A stretch of DNA of 64,000 bases from Pseudomonas sp. BP8 (GTDB lineage: Bacteria > Pseudomonadota > Gammaproteobacteria > Pseudomonadales > Pseudomonadaceae): contig NZ_JAGINK010000001.1 in NCBI RefSeq assembly GCF_017875955.1, forward strand, positions 5,238,501 to 5,302,500. Reading direction: 5' to 3'. How positions within the stretch are numbered: position 1 is the stretch's first letter; every line of letters starts with the position of its first letter. Both the position numbers and the translations under genes were made by a program. This document shows positions 1 through 8,991 of this stretch, piece by piece. Under the pieces are notes generated by a model. That model saw only the letters and a list, made by a program, of their open reading frames with translations, was not told the DNA's origin and made no database searches.

Positions 1-626
1 ACCTCGCGGATGGCCGCGACGATTTGCCGATACAACGCCGGCAGGTCTCGGGGTCCGCCCTGGTGCGTCGCATACCAGCGTTGCATCTGCTCAGGGTCGG
101 CGTGCTCGGCCAAACCACCCTCCTTCTCCGGGGCTGGCTCGTTGATCAGGTTGTAAGCGGCAACGGCGGGATGGTCCTTGAGCTCCTCGGCCAGATCGCG
201 CCAGAAGGCCGCTGCTTGCTGCCAGTAGCGTTTGTCTTGCCACAGACGATCGTCAAAGCGGCCCTGGTTGTTCTGCGACCAGCGCATGCCGGGCAGCGAG
301 AGTGGCGCGATAACTACCTTGAGGCCAGCGGCATACGCGTGGTCGAGAACCTGCTTGAGTTGCGCGAGGTCTTTGCTGGCGAGGCCTGTATAGGCGTCGG
401 CATTGCCCAGCAGGTAGTCGCGGTGCTCGGGCTGCCATTTGTCGTAGGAGAGCCGCACCCAGCTGGCGCCGTAGCCCTTCAGCGCCTCGAAGTAGGCCTG
501 GTTCGGCGGCAGGCGATTGAAACTGTTGCCGCCATGGCGCGGGGTGTTCCAGAAGTCGATCAGGTCGGCAGCCGCAACGGGCAATGAGATGAGCAGAAGC
601 AGGCTGGTGAAGATCCAGTGACGCAT
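1..626 (-). CDS. GH5-family secreted glycoside hydrolase, 5' part (runs off the left edge)
   Basis: Translating the minus strand from ATG at 626 gives at least 208 residues with no stop before the window edge. The first 20 residues form a signal peptide (hydrophobic TSLLLLISLPVAAA), so the enzyme is probably periplasmic or secreted. The rest fits a TIM-barrel of glycoside hydrolase family 5: GASWVRLSYDKW near residue 53, and the family signature YNLINEP near 158-164, where E163 would be the acid/base glutamate. The nucleophile glutamate lies beyond the window. Substrate cannot be told from this half; cellulase-type or other beta-glucan activity is the family default. It is separate from the cob operon (202-nt gap containing one REP) and reads in the same direction. 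Confidence 0.8.
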   Translation of the reverse strand, partial: MRHWIFTSLLLLISLPVAAADLIDFWNTPRHGGNSFNRLPPNQAYFEALKGYGASWVRLSYDKWQPEHRDYLLGNADAYTGLASKDLAQLKQVLDHAYAAGLKVVIAPLSLPGMRWSQNNQGRFDDRLWQDKRYWQQAAAFWRDLAEELKDHPAVAAYNLINEPAPEKEGGLAEHADPEQMQRWYATHQGGPRDLPALYRQIVAAIRE

Positions 627-748
627 GGCCGCGCCTCCCTGGCTGATTGGAGAGGCGCTCGACGATACGCTGCCAGGTCGGCACGCGCACAGTTGATGAA
701 TTGCCGGAAATTGCCGAATGATTCAGGAGATGTATGGACATCTCTGGC

Positions 749-779
749 GTCTTCGCGGGGCAAGCCCGCTCCTACAGGG
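749..779. repeat. REP element (single copy)
   Basis: Matches the P. putida-type REP seen many times in this window (TCTTCGCGGGGCAAGCCCGC followed by TCCTACAGGG). It lies between the GH5 gene start and the 3' end of cobS. No partner in inverted orientation is seen. Confidence 0.8.
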
Positions 780-827
780 ACGGCGTGATCAGCAGAACGT
801 TTAGTCCCGGATCAGATGCAACAACCC

Positions 828-1568
828 TTAACCCGGCAGCATCAAGGCCAGGCCCACCACCACCGCCAGCTCCAGCAACTCGAGCAGTGCCCCGGCAGTG
901 TCTCCGGTAGTCCCGCCCAGCCGTCTACACATTAGGTGACGCAACCAGGCAAACACCGCAACCGCCAGCAACAATATCCACAGCGCTGACCAACCACCAA
1001 TGACGACGCAACCCAGCGCGCTACCCAGCAGCACCCAGCGCGCTGCTTGCCGCGGCAGGTGCTCCGCCAAAGCCTGGCCAAGCCCGCCCGGACGCACATA
1101 CGGTGTACCGAGAAACAGCCCGAGCAACGCCGCCCGACCGATCACCGGCGCAAGTACCAGCAGCGCCCCCGCGCCCCGCTCCACCAGCACCCACAGTGCG
1201 CAGAACTTGAGCAGCAGCACCAACCCCAGCGTCACCACCGCAATCGGCCCGCTGCGCGGGTCTTTCATGATCAGCAAGGTGCGCTCACGATCGCCGAAGC
1301 CGCCGAGCCAGGCGTCGGCACTGTCGGCCAGGCCATCCAGGTGCAACGCGCCACTGAGCAACACCCATAGGGTCAGCAACAAGGCTGCCTGCAATGGCGC
1401 CGCAGTGCCTTGCAACAGCGCGCTAGCCAGCCACAGCAACACGCCGAAGAGCAGCCCGACGAGCGGATAGAACAGCAATGAGCGCCCCATCTCGCGCGGC
1501 TGTGGCATACCCGGCAGTGTCACCGGCAAGCTGCTGAGAAACTGCAGGGCAATCAGCAAGGGCAGCAT
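828..1568 (-). CDS. cobS: Adenosylcobinamide-GDP ribazoletransferase (cobalamin synthase)
   Basis: Joins adenosylcobinamide-GDP to alpha-ribazole (or its phosphate) in the last assembly steps of coenzyme B12, at the inner membrane. The 246-residue protein is strongly hydrophobic with several membrane segments. It has the family's acidic motif HLDGLADSADAW near residues 76-87, thought to bind the metal and phosphate substrates. I start at ATG 1568 (MLPLLIALQF), one base after the cobC stop; the longer frame up to 1625 reads into cobC and has no family similarity. Last gene of the ten-gene cob operon. Length fits the family (about 240-250). Confidence 0.95.
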   Translation of the reverse strand: MLPLLIALQFLSSLPVTLPGMPQPREMGRSLLFYPLVGLLFGVLLWLASALLQGTAAPLQAALLLTLWVLLSGALHLDGLADSADAWLGGFGDRERTLLIMKDPRSGPIAVVTLGLVLLLKFCALWVLVERGAGALLVLAPVIGRAALLGLFLGTPYVRPGGLGQALAEHLPRQAARWVLLGSALGCVVIGGWSALWILLLAVAVFAWLRHLMCRRLGGTTGDTAGALLELLELAVVVGLALMLPG

Positions 1569-1569
1569 T

Positions 1570-2136
1570 TCAAACGACCTCCAACAACTGCCCGTCCTGC
1601 ACCTGCAAGCGCACCAGGGCGCCATGCCCGACCTCGACCTGCAACAACTGCTCGCGCGGCAAGCCCCGTGCCCGCGCCAGCAACAGGCGCATCACGCCGC
1701 CGTGGGTGACCAGCAACACCTGCTTGCCGGCATACGCGCGCTGCAGGCCTGCGATGGCGGCCAGCACACGCTCGGCAAAGGCCTCGACTGGCTCCCCCCC
1801 CGGCGGGGTGAAGGCATAGGGATCAGCCCAGAAGCGACCGAGCTGCTCGGCCTGGGTCTCCATCAACTGCGCGGCGCTATGCCCCTCCCAGTCACCAAAG
1901 TGCAACTCCTGCAGGCCGGGCTCGAGCTGCACCGGCAGGACGAGGCGCTCGCCCACCTCGTCGGCGAAGCGTGCACAGCGTTGCAGCGGCGAGCTCACCA
2001 GCGCATCCCATGGCCCGGCCTGTTCGAGCGCGGCGCGCATCTGCGCCCAGCCACGCTCGGTCAGGGCGTCGTCGAGGCTGCCGCGCAGGCCGCCACCCAG
2101 TTCAGTCTCGCCGTGACGCAACAGGTCGAGGATCAT
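1570..2136 (-). CDS. cobC: Alpha-ribazole phosphatase (histidine phosphatase superfamily)
   Basis: Removes phosphate from alpha-ribazole-5'-phosphate, or from adenosylcobalamin phosphate, in the lower-ligand branch of B12 synthesis. It has 188 residues. The phosphohistidine motif LLRHGE places catalytic H8 at the N-terminus, and the second catalytic histidine is in VTHGGV (H145). Overlaps the end of cobT by 4 nt (ATGA) and is followed after 1 nt by cobS, suggesting translational coupling. The superfamily is broad, but position between cobT and cobS makes the assignment good. The name follows the Salmonella scheme; in Pseudomonas literature cobC can instead mean the threonine-phosphate decarboxylase gene. 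Confidence 0.9.
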   Translation of the reverse strand: MILDLLRHGETELGGGLRGSLDDALTERGWAQMRAALEQAGPWDALVSSPLQRCARFADEVGERLVLPVQLEPGLQELHFGDWEGHSAAQLMETQAEQLGRFWADPYAFTPPGGEPVEAFAERVLAAIAGLQRAYAGKQVLLVTHGGVMRLLLARARGLPREQLLQVEVGHGALVRLQVQDGQLLEVV

Positions 2137-3188
2137 GCCGGCCGATCCGCCACTGCCGCTTCGGCAAACGTTGCCATCTGCCCGTGCAGGGCACAGGCCA
2201 GGCGCATCAGCGGGACCGCCAAGGCTGCACCACTGCCCTCGCCCAGGCGCAGGCCGAGGGCCAGCAGCGGTTCACCCTGCAGGGCCTCGAGCAACGCTTG
2301 ATGGCCAGGCTCGGCGCCCTGGTGGGCGAACAGCAGCCATGGCCGGCACTGCGGGTTGAGACGCACTGCAACCAACGCGGCAACGCTGCAGATGAAGCCG
2401 TCCACCAGCACCGCGACACCCTGCTGGGCACAGGCCAGGTAAGCGCCGGCCAACGCGGCAATTTCAAAGCCGCCGACACACGCCAGCGCCTGCCACGGCT
2501 GATCGGCGCGCAGGCCGTGCAGGGCCAGGGCGCGTTCGATCACCTGCGCCTTGTGCAGCACGCCGGCGCTGTCCAGGCCCGTGCCTGGGCCGCTGAGTTG
2601 ACGCGCCGGGCAGCCGAGCAAGGTGCTCGCCAGGGCGGCCGCGGCGGTGGTGTTGCCAATCCCCATCTCGCCGCCGATAAACAGCTGCGCGCCCGCCTCG
2701 GCCGCACGTGAAGCGCTGTCACGTCCGGCCTGCAGCGCTGCCTGCAGTTGCGCTTCGCTCATCGCCGGGCCCTGGGCGAAGTTCGCCGTGCCAGCACCCA
2801 GGCGCAGATGACGCACGCCCGGCAGCTGCAAGGTGGGGTCGATGGTACCCAGATCGACCACCTCCAGGCTGGCGTCGAGCTGGCGCGCCAAGACGCTGAT
2901 CGCCGCGCCGCCGCCGACAAAGTTGCGCAACATCTGCCCGGTGACCGCCTGCGGATAAGCCGAGATGCCCTCCTCGACCACGCCATGGTCACCGGCAAAA
3001 ATAGTGATCGCGACCCGCTCCAGGCTCGGCCGCTCACGCCCCTGCAAGCCGGCCAGGGTGATTGCCAGGGTTTCCAGCTGGCCCAGCGAACCGGCTGGTT
3101 TGGTCAACTGCTGCTGACGCGCGCGGGCCTGTTCGATGGCGGCGTGATCAACAGGTTGGCAGGCGTCGCGCCACCACGATGAGGTCAT
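2133..3188 (-). CDS. cobT: Nicotinate-nucleotide--dimethylbenzimidazole phosphoribosyltransferase
   Basis: Makes alpha-ribazole-5'-phosphate from nicotinate mononucleotide and 5,6-dimethylbenzimidazole, activating the lower ligand of B12. It is 351 residues, the usual length. The C-terminal GEGSGAA motif places the general base at E317, the same number as in Salmonella CobT. The glycine-rich FIGGEMGIGNTTAAAAL segment near residue 170 contributes to the substrate pocket in the family. Start ATG 3188 overlaps the cobU stop by 4 nt. Cytoplasmic. Works with BluB, encoded in the same operon, which supplies dimethylbenzimidazole. Confidence 0.97.
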   Translation of the reverse strand: MTSSWWRDACQPVDHAAIEQARARQQQLTKPAGSLGQLETLAITLAGLQGRERPSLERVAITIFAGDHGVVEEGISAYPQAVTGQMLRNFVGGGAAISVLARQLDASLEVVDLGTIDPTLQLPGVRHLRLGAGTANFAQGPAMSEAQLQAALQAGRDSASRAAEAGAQLFIGGEMGIGNTTAAAALASTLLGCPARQLSGPGTGLDSAGVLHKAQVIERALALHGLRADQPWQALACVGGFEIAALAGAYLACAQQGVAVLVDGFICSVAALVAVRLNPQCRPWLLFAHQGAEPGHQALLEALQGEPLLALGLRLGEGSGAALAVPLMRLACALHGQMATFAEAAVADRPA

Positions 3189-3706
3189 AGAGCAGGTCCT
3201 TTAAGCATGAGAGGGAGGCCGGCTACGGTCAGCACCACGCGCTCGCAGCGCTCGGCCACGGCCTGGTGCAGCCAGCCGGCCTGGTCGACGTAACGGCGGG
3301 TCAGCTCGCCCATGGGCACTACGCCCAGGCCGGTTTCATTGCTGACCAGAATGATCGTGCCGGGCAGGCTTTGCAGACAATCGAGCAGCGCGTCGCGCTC
3401 GGCGACCAGGCGCTGGTCATCCTCCAGCATGAGCAGATTGGTCAGCCACAGGGTCAGGCAGTCGACCAGCAGGCAGCGCCCTTCGCCGGCTTCGGCACGC
3501 AGTACGGCAGCCAGTTGCAGCGGTTCTTCGATCAGTTGCCAGTGCGCGGGGCGACGTTGGCGGTGCAGGCGCACCCGCTCGTTCATTTCACCGTCGAGCG
3601 GTTCACTGGTGGCGATGTAGGTCACCGCCAGGCCAGAGGCCTCGGCCAGTTGTTCGGCAAGACGGCTCTTGCCCGAGCGCGCGCCGCCAAGGATCAGGTT
3701 GCGCAT
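3185..3706 (-). CDS. cobU: Adenosylcobinamide kinase / adenosylcobinamide-phosphate guanylyltransferase
   Basis: A bifunctional enzyme that phosphorylates adenosylcobinamide and then transfers GMP to make adenosylcobinamide-GDP, the CobS substrate. It has 173 residues. The P-loop GGARSGKS is at residues 7-14, and RLHRQRR contains H48, aligning with the histidine guanylylated in Salmonella CobU. I start at ATG 3706, two bases below the cobQ stop; the frame stays open up to 3994 but that extension is the antisense-frame shadow of cobQ. P. denitrificans literature calls it cobP. Confidence 0.95.
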   Translation of the reverse strand: MRNLILGGARSGKSRLAEQLAEASGLAVTYIATSEPLDGEMNERVRLHRQRRPAHWQLIEEPLQLAAVLRAEAGEGRCLLVDCLTLWLTNLLMLEDDQRLVAERDALLDCLQSLPGTIILVSNETGLGVVPMGELTRRYVDQAGWLHQAVAERCERVVLTVAGLPLMLKGPAL

Positions 3707-3707
3707 C

Positions 3708-5162
3708 TCAGGCGACCCCACACAGTTGGCGCAGCTGCGCGGTGTCCAGGTGCTGCTCGATGAGGTCGGCGAGGCGCTCGATATCGCGCTCGCGCAGGGC
3801 GTCATAGTCGATGCTCTGCACCGCTTCCAGGCCAGCCCAGCGCAACAGCGCGGCGCACGAGTGGCTGCCTTCGAACAGGCCATGCAGGTAGGTCGCGAGG
3901 ATCTGCCCATCAGCGCTGATCGCACCATCGCAGCGACCATCGGCGAGCTGCACGGCTGGCCGCTCCAGCGCCGGGCCGCGAGTGACCCCGGCATGGATTT
4001 CGTAGCCGCTTACCGCAGACTGCTCAAGGTGCAAGGTGCCCGCGACGTTACGCAGCTGCTTGTGCGCCTCGAGCTCGGTCACGTAGTCGAACAGGCCAAG
4101 GCCGGCACTGTCACCGGCCGCGCCTTCCAGGCCGAGGGGATCACGCACTTCCCGGCCGAGCATCTGCAGCCCGCCGCAGATGCCGATGAGTTTGCCGCCG
4201 TAGCGCAGGTGGCGTTCGATGGCCGTGGCCCAGCCACGCTCGCGCAACTGCGCCAGGTCGGCCCGCACGCTCTTCGAGCCGGGCAGGATGATCAGGTCTG
4301 CTGCGGGGATCGGCTGGCCGGGGCCGATGAACTGCAGGTCGACCTGCGGATGCAGGCGCAGTGGATCGAAGTCGGTGTGGTTACTGATGCGCGGCAGCAC
4401 CGGCACGATCACCTTGAGCACCCGCTCGGCCTTGGCCGGCTGGCGCGCGTCGATGGCGTCCTCGGCTTCCAGGTGCAGGTCGGTGACATACGGCAGTACA
4501 CCCAGTACCGGTTTGCCGGTGCGTTGTTCGAGCCAGTCGAGTCCGGGTTGCAACAGGGCGATATCACCACGGAAGCGGTTGATGACAAAGCCCTTGACCC
4601 GCGCCTGCTCGCTCGCCGAGAGCAGTTCCAAGGTGCCGACCAGGTGGGCGAACACCCCGCCGCGGTTGATATCGGCCACCAGGATCACCGGGCAGTCGAC
4701 CGCCTCGGCAAAGCCCATGTTGGCGATGTCACCGGCGCGCAGGTTGATTTCCGCCGGCGAGCCGGCGCCCTCGACCATGACCACCGGATAGGCCGCCTGC
4801 AGGCGCTGGTGCGAGGCCAGTACGGCCTGCATGGCGATGGCCTTGTAGTCGTGATAGGCCACCGCGTTCATGCTGGTCACGACGCGGCCATGGATGATCA
4901 CCTGGGCGCCGGTATCACTGTTGGGCTTGAGCAGCACCGGGTTCATGTCGGTGTGCGGCGCCAGCCGACAGGCTTGAGCCTGTACCGCCTGGGCGCGGCC
5001 AATCTCGCCGCCGTCGGCGGTGACCGCGCTGTTGAGGGCCATGTTCTGTGGCTTGAACGGCACCACGGCGACGCCCTGGCGCAACAGCCAGCGGCACAGG
5101 GCAGTCACCAGCGTGCTCTTGCCGGCATCAGAGGTGGTGCCTTGCACCATGAGGGTGGTCAT
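3708..5162 (-). CDS. cobQ: Cobyric acid synthase (adenosylcobyrinate a,c-diamide amidotransferase)
   Basis: Amidates four side chains of adenosylcobyrinate a,c-diamide using glutamine and ATP, giving adenosylcobyric acid. It has 484 residues. The N-terminal P-loop-like synthetase domain starts VQGTTSDAGKSTL (residues 6-18). The C-terminal class I glutamine amidotransferase domain has its nucleophile cysteine in GICGGLQML (C329), with GYEIHAG and the C-terminal LHGLFE motif downstream. Start ATG 5162 overlaps the decarboxylase stop by 4 nt. Complete, usual length. Confidence 0.97.
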   Translation of the reverse strand: MTTLMVQGTTSDAGKSTLVTALCRWLLRQGVAVVPFKPQNMALNSAVTADGGEIGRAQAVQAQACRLAPHTDMNPVLLKPNSDTGAQVIIHGRVVTSMNAVAYHDYKAIAMQAVLASHQRLQAAYPVVMVEGAGSPAEINLRAGDIANMGFAEAVDCPVILVADINRGGVFAHLVGTLELLSASEQARVKGFVINRFRGDIALLQPGLDWLEQRTGKPVLGVLPYVTDLHLEAEDAIDARQPAKAERVLKVIVPVLPRISNHTDFDPLRLHPQVDLQFIGPGQPIPAADLIILPGSKSVRADLAQLRERGWATAIERHLRYGGKLIGICGGLQMLGREVRDPLGLEGAAGDSAGLGLFDYVTELEAHKQLRNVAGTLHLEQSAVSGYEIHAGVTRGPALERPAVQLADGRCDGAISADGQILATYLHGLFEGSHSCAALLRWAGLEAVQSIDYDALRERDIERLADLIEQHLDTAQLRQLCGVA

Positions 5163-6151
5163 GCTGATTCCTTCTGGTAGTCAGCCAGTGCTTGGCACAG
5201 GCGCTGCTCATCGGCCGCGCTGGGCGGCAGACCGAAGCGCACTGCGGGCGGATGGTCGAACAGGCGCACGAGAATGCCGCGCCGGGCGAGAAAGCCATGC
5301 AGGCGGCTGGCCTGCTCGCCACCCACATACTGAAACAGATCACAGCCGCCGCTGGGGCTCAGGCCGGCATCGGCGAGCAGCACGGCGAGGCGCTGACCAG
5401 CCTGCTGGCAACGGTCGATCTGGGCAGCATGAGCCGCGTTATCGGCCAGGCAAGCCTGGCCGAGCACCCGTGTCGGGCCTGGCACCGTCCATGGCCCGAG
5501 CAGTTCGGCCAGGCGTTGCAACAAGCTCTGCTCGGCCATGACGAAGCCCAGCCGTACCCCAGCGAGGCCGAAGAACTTGCCAAACGAGCGCAGCACGATC
5601 AGCCCCGGGCGCTCGGCGCAGTCGACCACGCTGTGTTCTGGGGTGGTGTCCATGAACGCTTCATCAACCACCAGCCAGGCACCCCGGCGTGCCAGCCGGG
5701 CCTGCCAGTCGAGCAGGCGCGCGCGCGGCACACGGCGCCCGGTGGGGTTGTTGGGGTTGACCAGCAGCAGCACATCCAGGCTGTCGAGGGCTTGCTCGAC
5801 CTGCGCGTCATCCAGTTCGAGCAGTTGATGACCGGCGCGCTGCCAGGCATAGGGATGCTCGGCGTAGCACGGTGCGAGCACGCCGACCCGGCCTTTGCCG
5901 CGCAGGTGCGGCAACGCCTGGATAGCGGCCTGGGAGCCGGCCACCGGCAGTAGCTGGGCTGCGCCGTAATAGCGCCGGGCGGCGTGCTCCAGGCCGTCTT
6001 CGGTCTCCGGCAGGCGTGCCCAAGCGTCCAGCGGAATCGGCGGGATTGCATAGGGCCAGGGCGCGATGCCGCTGGACAGATCGAGCCACTGCTCGCGGGC
6101 AATTCCGTACTGGTGCACCGCCCTCAGCAGCCGCCCGCCATGTTCAAGCAT
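5159..6151 (-). CDS. cobD: L-threonine-O-3-phosphate decarboxylase (PLP-dependent)
   Basis: Produces (R)-1-amino-2-propanol phosphate, the linker that CbiB attaches to cobyric acid. A 330-residue fold-type I aminotransferase-like protein. VNPNNPTGR at residues 131-139 and VVDEAFMD at 161-168 are PLP-fold landmarks, and the PLP lysine is K192 in RSFGKFFGLAGVRLGF. Start ATG 6151 overlaps the cbiB stop by 8 nt. Histidinol-phosphate aminotransferase is the closest alternative family; the operon settles it. Named cobD on the Salmonella scheme; P. denitrificans literature uses cobC for this protein. Confidence 0.93.
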   Translation of the reverse strand: MLEHGGRLLRAVHQYGIAREQWLDLSSGIAPWPYAIPPIPLDAWARLPETEDGLEHAARRYYGAAQLLPVAGSQAAIQALPHLRGKGRVGVLAPCYAEHPYAWQRAGHQLLELDDAQVEQALDSLDVLLLVNPNNPTGRRVPRARLLDWQARLARRGAWLVVDEAFMDTTPEHSVVDCAERPGLIVLRSFGKFFGLAGVRLGFVMAEQSLLQRLAELLGPWTVPGPTRVLGQACLADNAAHAAQIDRCQQAGQRLAVLLADAGLSPSGGCDLFQYVGGEQASRLHGFLARRGILVRLFDHPPAVRFGLPPSAADEQRLCQALADYQKESA

Positions 6152-7052
6152 TCAGATAGCCTCCCAGGCAGATCACCAGCAACCACAGCCACACGCCTCG
6201 CTGCACCAGGCTCCAGCCGCGTTCGATGGCCTCGGCGTCGGCCATCGGCCCTTCGCCCAGGCGCGGGCGCTCATGCAGTTCGCCGTGGTAGACCGCCGGG
6301 CCACCCAGCTCGACCCCCAGCGCACCGGCACCCGCGGCCATTACCGGGCCGGCGTTGGGGCTGTCCCACAGCGGCCCCTGCTTGCGCCAGCAGGCCAGCG
6401 CCAGGCGCGTCTTGCCAAGCACGGCGTAGGTCAATGCCACCAACCTTGCGGGCAGATAGTTGAGCACGTCATCGATGCGCGCCGCAGCCCAACCGAACCG
6501 CTCGAACCGCTCGTTGCGATAGCCCCACATGGCATCGAGGGTATTGCTCAGGCGGTACAGCACCACCCCGGGCGCACCGGCGACGATGAACCAGAACAGC
6601 GCGGCGAACACCGCGTCGCTGCCGTTCTCGAGCACCGACTCGGTGGCGGCGCGGGCGACGGCGGGCTCATCGAGTTCAGCCGTCTCGCGGCTGACCAGGT
6701 AACCCACGCGCTGGCGCGCTTGCGCCAGGTCGCCGCGGCGCAGGGCCTCGGCCACCGGCAGCACATGTTCACCCAGGCTGCGCAGGCCCAGCGCGCAATA
6801 CAGCGCCAGCACGTCGACGATCCAGCCGATGTAGGGCAGCCAGGACAGGATCAACGCCAGCAGGGTCAGTGGCACCACCGCCAGGAACCAGGCACTCACG
6901 CCGTGGCTGCGCCAGCCTCGCCCGCCGGCATTGAGACGCTGCTCGAGGCGCTTGGCCAGGTTGCCGAACGCGACCAGCGGATGACGCCGTTGCGGCTCGC
7001 CAAGCAAGGCGTCCATGGCCACCCCGGCCACGGTCAGCAAGGCCACGCTCAT
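6144..7052 (-). CDS. cbiB: Adenosylcobinamide-phosphate synthase (CbiB/CobD family)
   Basis: Condenses adenosylcobyric acid with aminopropanol phosphate to adenosylcobinamide phosphate at the inner membrane. It is 302 residues with several hydrophobic segments, including one near the N-terminus and others near residues 60-85 and 150-170, and the family start DALLGEPQRRHPLVAFG. I prefer ATG 7052 (MSVALLTV) over the upstream ATG at 7067: 7052 overlaps the bluB TGA by 4 nt, like most junctions here, and has a GGAG seven bases upstream. In P. denitrificans nomenclature this is cobD. Confidence 0.94.
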   Translation of the reverse strand: MSVALLTVAGVAMDALLGEPQRRHPLVAFGNLAKRLEQRLNAGGRGWRSHGVSAWFLAVVPLTLLALILSWLPYIGWIVDVLALYCALGLRSLGEHVLPVAEALRRGDLAQARQRVGYLVSRETAELDEPAVARAATESVLENGSDAVFAALFWFIVAGAPGVVLYRLSNTLDAMWGYRNERFERFGWAAARIDDVLNYLPARLVALTYAVLGKTRLALACWRKQGPLWDSPNAGPVMAAGAGALGVELGGPAVYHGELHERPRLGEGPMADAEAIERGWSLVQRGVWLWLLVICLGGYLNA

Positions 7053-7699
7053 TCGCGCTCTCCCCATTGATTGTCGTAGAGCATGTCGCTCAGTGGCCGT
7101 TGTTCGGCCCAGTTCTGCATGACCAGCATCGGCGCTGGATAAAACGCCTGAACCGGCCCCAGGCAGAGCACCGCGACCGGCTTGGCCCCGGCAGGCATGC
7201 CCAGCAGCTCGGCCAGCGCCTGCGGGTCGAACAGCGATACCCAGCCCATGCCCAGGCCCTCGGCACGCGCAGCCAGCCAGAGGTTCTGGATTGCGCAGGC
7301 GAGCGAGGCCAGGTCCATTTCCGGCAAGGTACGGCGGCCAAAGATGTGCGGTTCGCGGTTGTCCATCAATGCCGCCACCAGCACTTCGGCGCAGTCGTTG
7401 ATGCCCTCGACCTTGAGCTTCATGAACTCATCGGAGCGTTCGCCCAGGGCTTCGGCAGTGCGTACCCGCTCCGCTTCCACCAAGGCCTGGATGCGCCCGC
7501 GCAGTTCGCGCTGGCTGATCCGGATAAACCGCCACGGCTGCATCAGGCCGACACTGGGCGCCTGATGGGCGGCGCCCAGTAGCCGGGTGAGGAGCTGCGG
7601 CGCTATTTCGCCACCGGCAAAGTGGCGCATGTCGCGACGCTCACCGATGGCGCGGTACAGCGCATCGCGCTCGGCAGCGCTGAAGGCGTGTTCGCTCAT
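7049..7699 (-). CDS. bluB: 5,6-Dimethylbenzimidazole synthase
   Basis: An oxygen-dependent flavin destructase that cannibalises FMNH2 to make the B12 lower ligand 5,6-dimethylbenzimidazole. A 216-residue nitroreductase-fold protein. RRDMRHFAGGEI near residue 17 and HQAPSVGLMQPWRFIRI near 49-65 are typical BluB segments for flavin binding and lid formation. Overlaps cobB at its start and cbiB at its end by 4 nt each. Its presence suggests the strain makes its own lower ligand aerobically rather than relying on import. Confidence 0.95.
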   Translation of the reverse strand: MSEHAFSAAERDALYRAIGERRDMRHFAGGEIAPQLLTRLLGAAHQAPSVGLMQPWRFIRISQRELRGRIQALVEAERVRTAEALGERSDEFMKLKVEGINDCAEVLVAALMDNREPHIFGRRTLPEMDLASLACAIQNLWLAARAEGLGMGWVSLFDPQALAELLGMPAGAKPVAVLCLGPVQAFYPAPMLVMQNWAEQRPLSDMLYDNQWGERE

Positions 7700-8991
7700 G
7701 GTCGCAGCAGCGCCGCCGCCGCGTCAGGGCTGGAGGGGAAATAGAAGTGCACGTAGGACGCGGTCAGCCGGCCCAGACGGTAGACCGCCTCGTTACCCCG
7801 CCCGCCATTGGGGCTCAGCCCGCGTGCGATCGGTTCGAGTTCGGTGCTGGTCAGCGAATGGTGGTAGGTGTGCCCGCGCAGGGTCCCCTCTGGCAGCTCC
7901 ACCGCTTGCAGGGCGAGGGCTGCCAGGCGCTTCTGCATGGTGGCCTCGCCGGGCAGCAGGCCCAGCAGGGGCGCGCGCTCGCCGGCGACATCGGTCAGCG
8001 CATCAAGCAGATAGAGCATGCCGCCGCACTCGGCCAGCAGCGGTTTGCCCTGGGCATGGTGGGCGCGAATTGCCGCAAGCATCGGCGCATTGGCGGCCAG
8101 GGCATGGTGGTGCAGTTCCGGGTAGCCGCCGGGCAGGTACAAGCTGTCGACAGTGGGCAGTTCGCGGTCGTGCAACGGCGAGAAGAATGCCAGTTCAGCA
8201 CCCATGGCCCGCAACAGTTCAAGGTTGGCGCCATAGGTGAAGGCAAAGGCCTCGTCCTGGGCCACGCCGATGCGCACACCGGCCAGTGCCGGTATCGGCG
8301 CGGTCGGTGCAGCCGCGGCGAAGCCGACTGGCGGCGGCAAGGCCGCGTCGCAACTGGAGCCGAGCGCTTCGGCGGCAGCATCCAGGCGCAGGTCGAGATC
8401 GTTCAGCTCGCTGGCCTGCACCAGCCCCAGGTGGCGGCTGGGCAACTCGATGCCGCGCTCGCGAGACAACCCGCCATACCAGCGCAGGCCTTCGGTCAGG
8501 CTGCCTTCGAGCAGTTGTGCATGGCGCAGGCTGCCGACCCGGTTAGCCAGCACCCCGGCGAACGGCAGGTCGGCCTGATAGCGCGCCAGCCCCAACGCGA
8601 GGGCGCCGAAGGTTTGCGCCATGGCCGTGCCGTCGATCACCGCCAGCACCGGCACGCCAAAATGGCGGGCCAGGTCGGCGCTCGACGGGGTGCCGTCGAA
8701 CAGCCCCATGACCCCTTCGATCAAAATCAGGTCAGCCTCGGCGGCCGCTTCCCAGAGCAGCCGTCGGCTTTCCTCGGCGCCGATCATCCACAAGTCGAGC
8801 TGGTACACCGGCGCACCACTGGCGCGCTCAAGGATCATCGGGTCGAGAAAGTCTGGCCCGCACTTGAACACGCGGACCTTACGCCCGAGGTTGCGGTGCA
8901 GGCGCGCCAGGGCTGCGGTGACCGTGGTCTTGCCCTGGCCGGAAGCCGGTGCTGCAATCAGCACCGCCGGACAATGCCGGGTGTCACTCAT
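7696..8991 (-). CDS. cobB: Cobyrinate a,c-diamide synthase (hydrogenobyrinic acid a,c-diamide synthase)
   Basis: Amidates the a and c acetate side chains of the corrin ring using glutamine and ATP. It has 431 residues. The N-terminal P-loop APASGQGKTTVTAAL is near residues 14-28, followed by KCGPDFLDP. The C-terminal class I glutaminase domain has its nucleophile in LLAECGGMLYLLD (C322). Pseudomonads use the aerobic pathway, so the natural substrate is probably hydrogenobyrinic acid; that is inference from the organism. Start overlaps the cobO stop by 4 nt. Confidence 0.95.
   Translation of the reverse strand: MSDTRHCPAVLIAAPASGQGKTTVTAALARLHRNLGRKVRVFKCGPDFLDPMILERASGAPVYQLDLWMIGAEESRRLLWEAAAEADLILIEGVMGLFDGTPSSADLARHFGVPVLAVIDGTAMAQTFGALALGLARYQADLPFAGVLANRVGSLRHAQLLEGSLTEGLRWYGGLSRERGIELPSRHLGLVQASELNDLDLRLDAAAEALGSSCDAALPPPVGFAAAAPTAPIPALAGVRIGVAQDEAFAFTYGANLELLRAMGAELAFFSPLHDRELPTVDSLYLPGGYPELHHHALAANAPMLAAIRAHHAQGKPLLAECGGMLYLLDALTDVAGERAPLLGLLPGEATMQKRLAALALQAVELPEGTLRGHTYHHSLTSTELEPIARGLSPNGGRGNEAVYRLGRLTASYVHFYFPSSPDAAAALLRP

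Noticed and set aside
3669..5180. 503-codon open frame on the plus strand across cobQ
   Set aside because: Antisense of cobQ, which has all family motifs.
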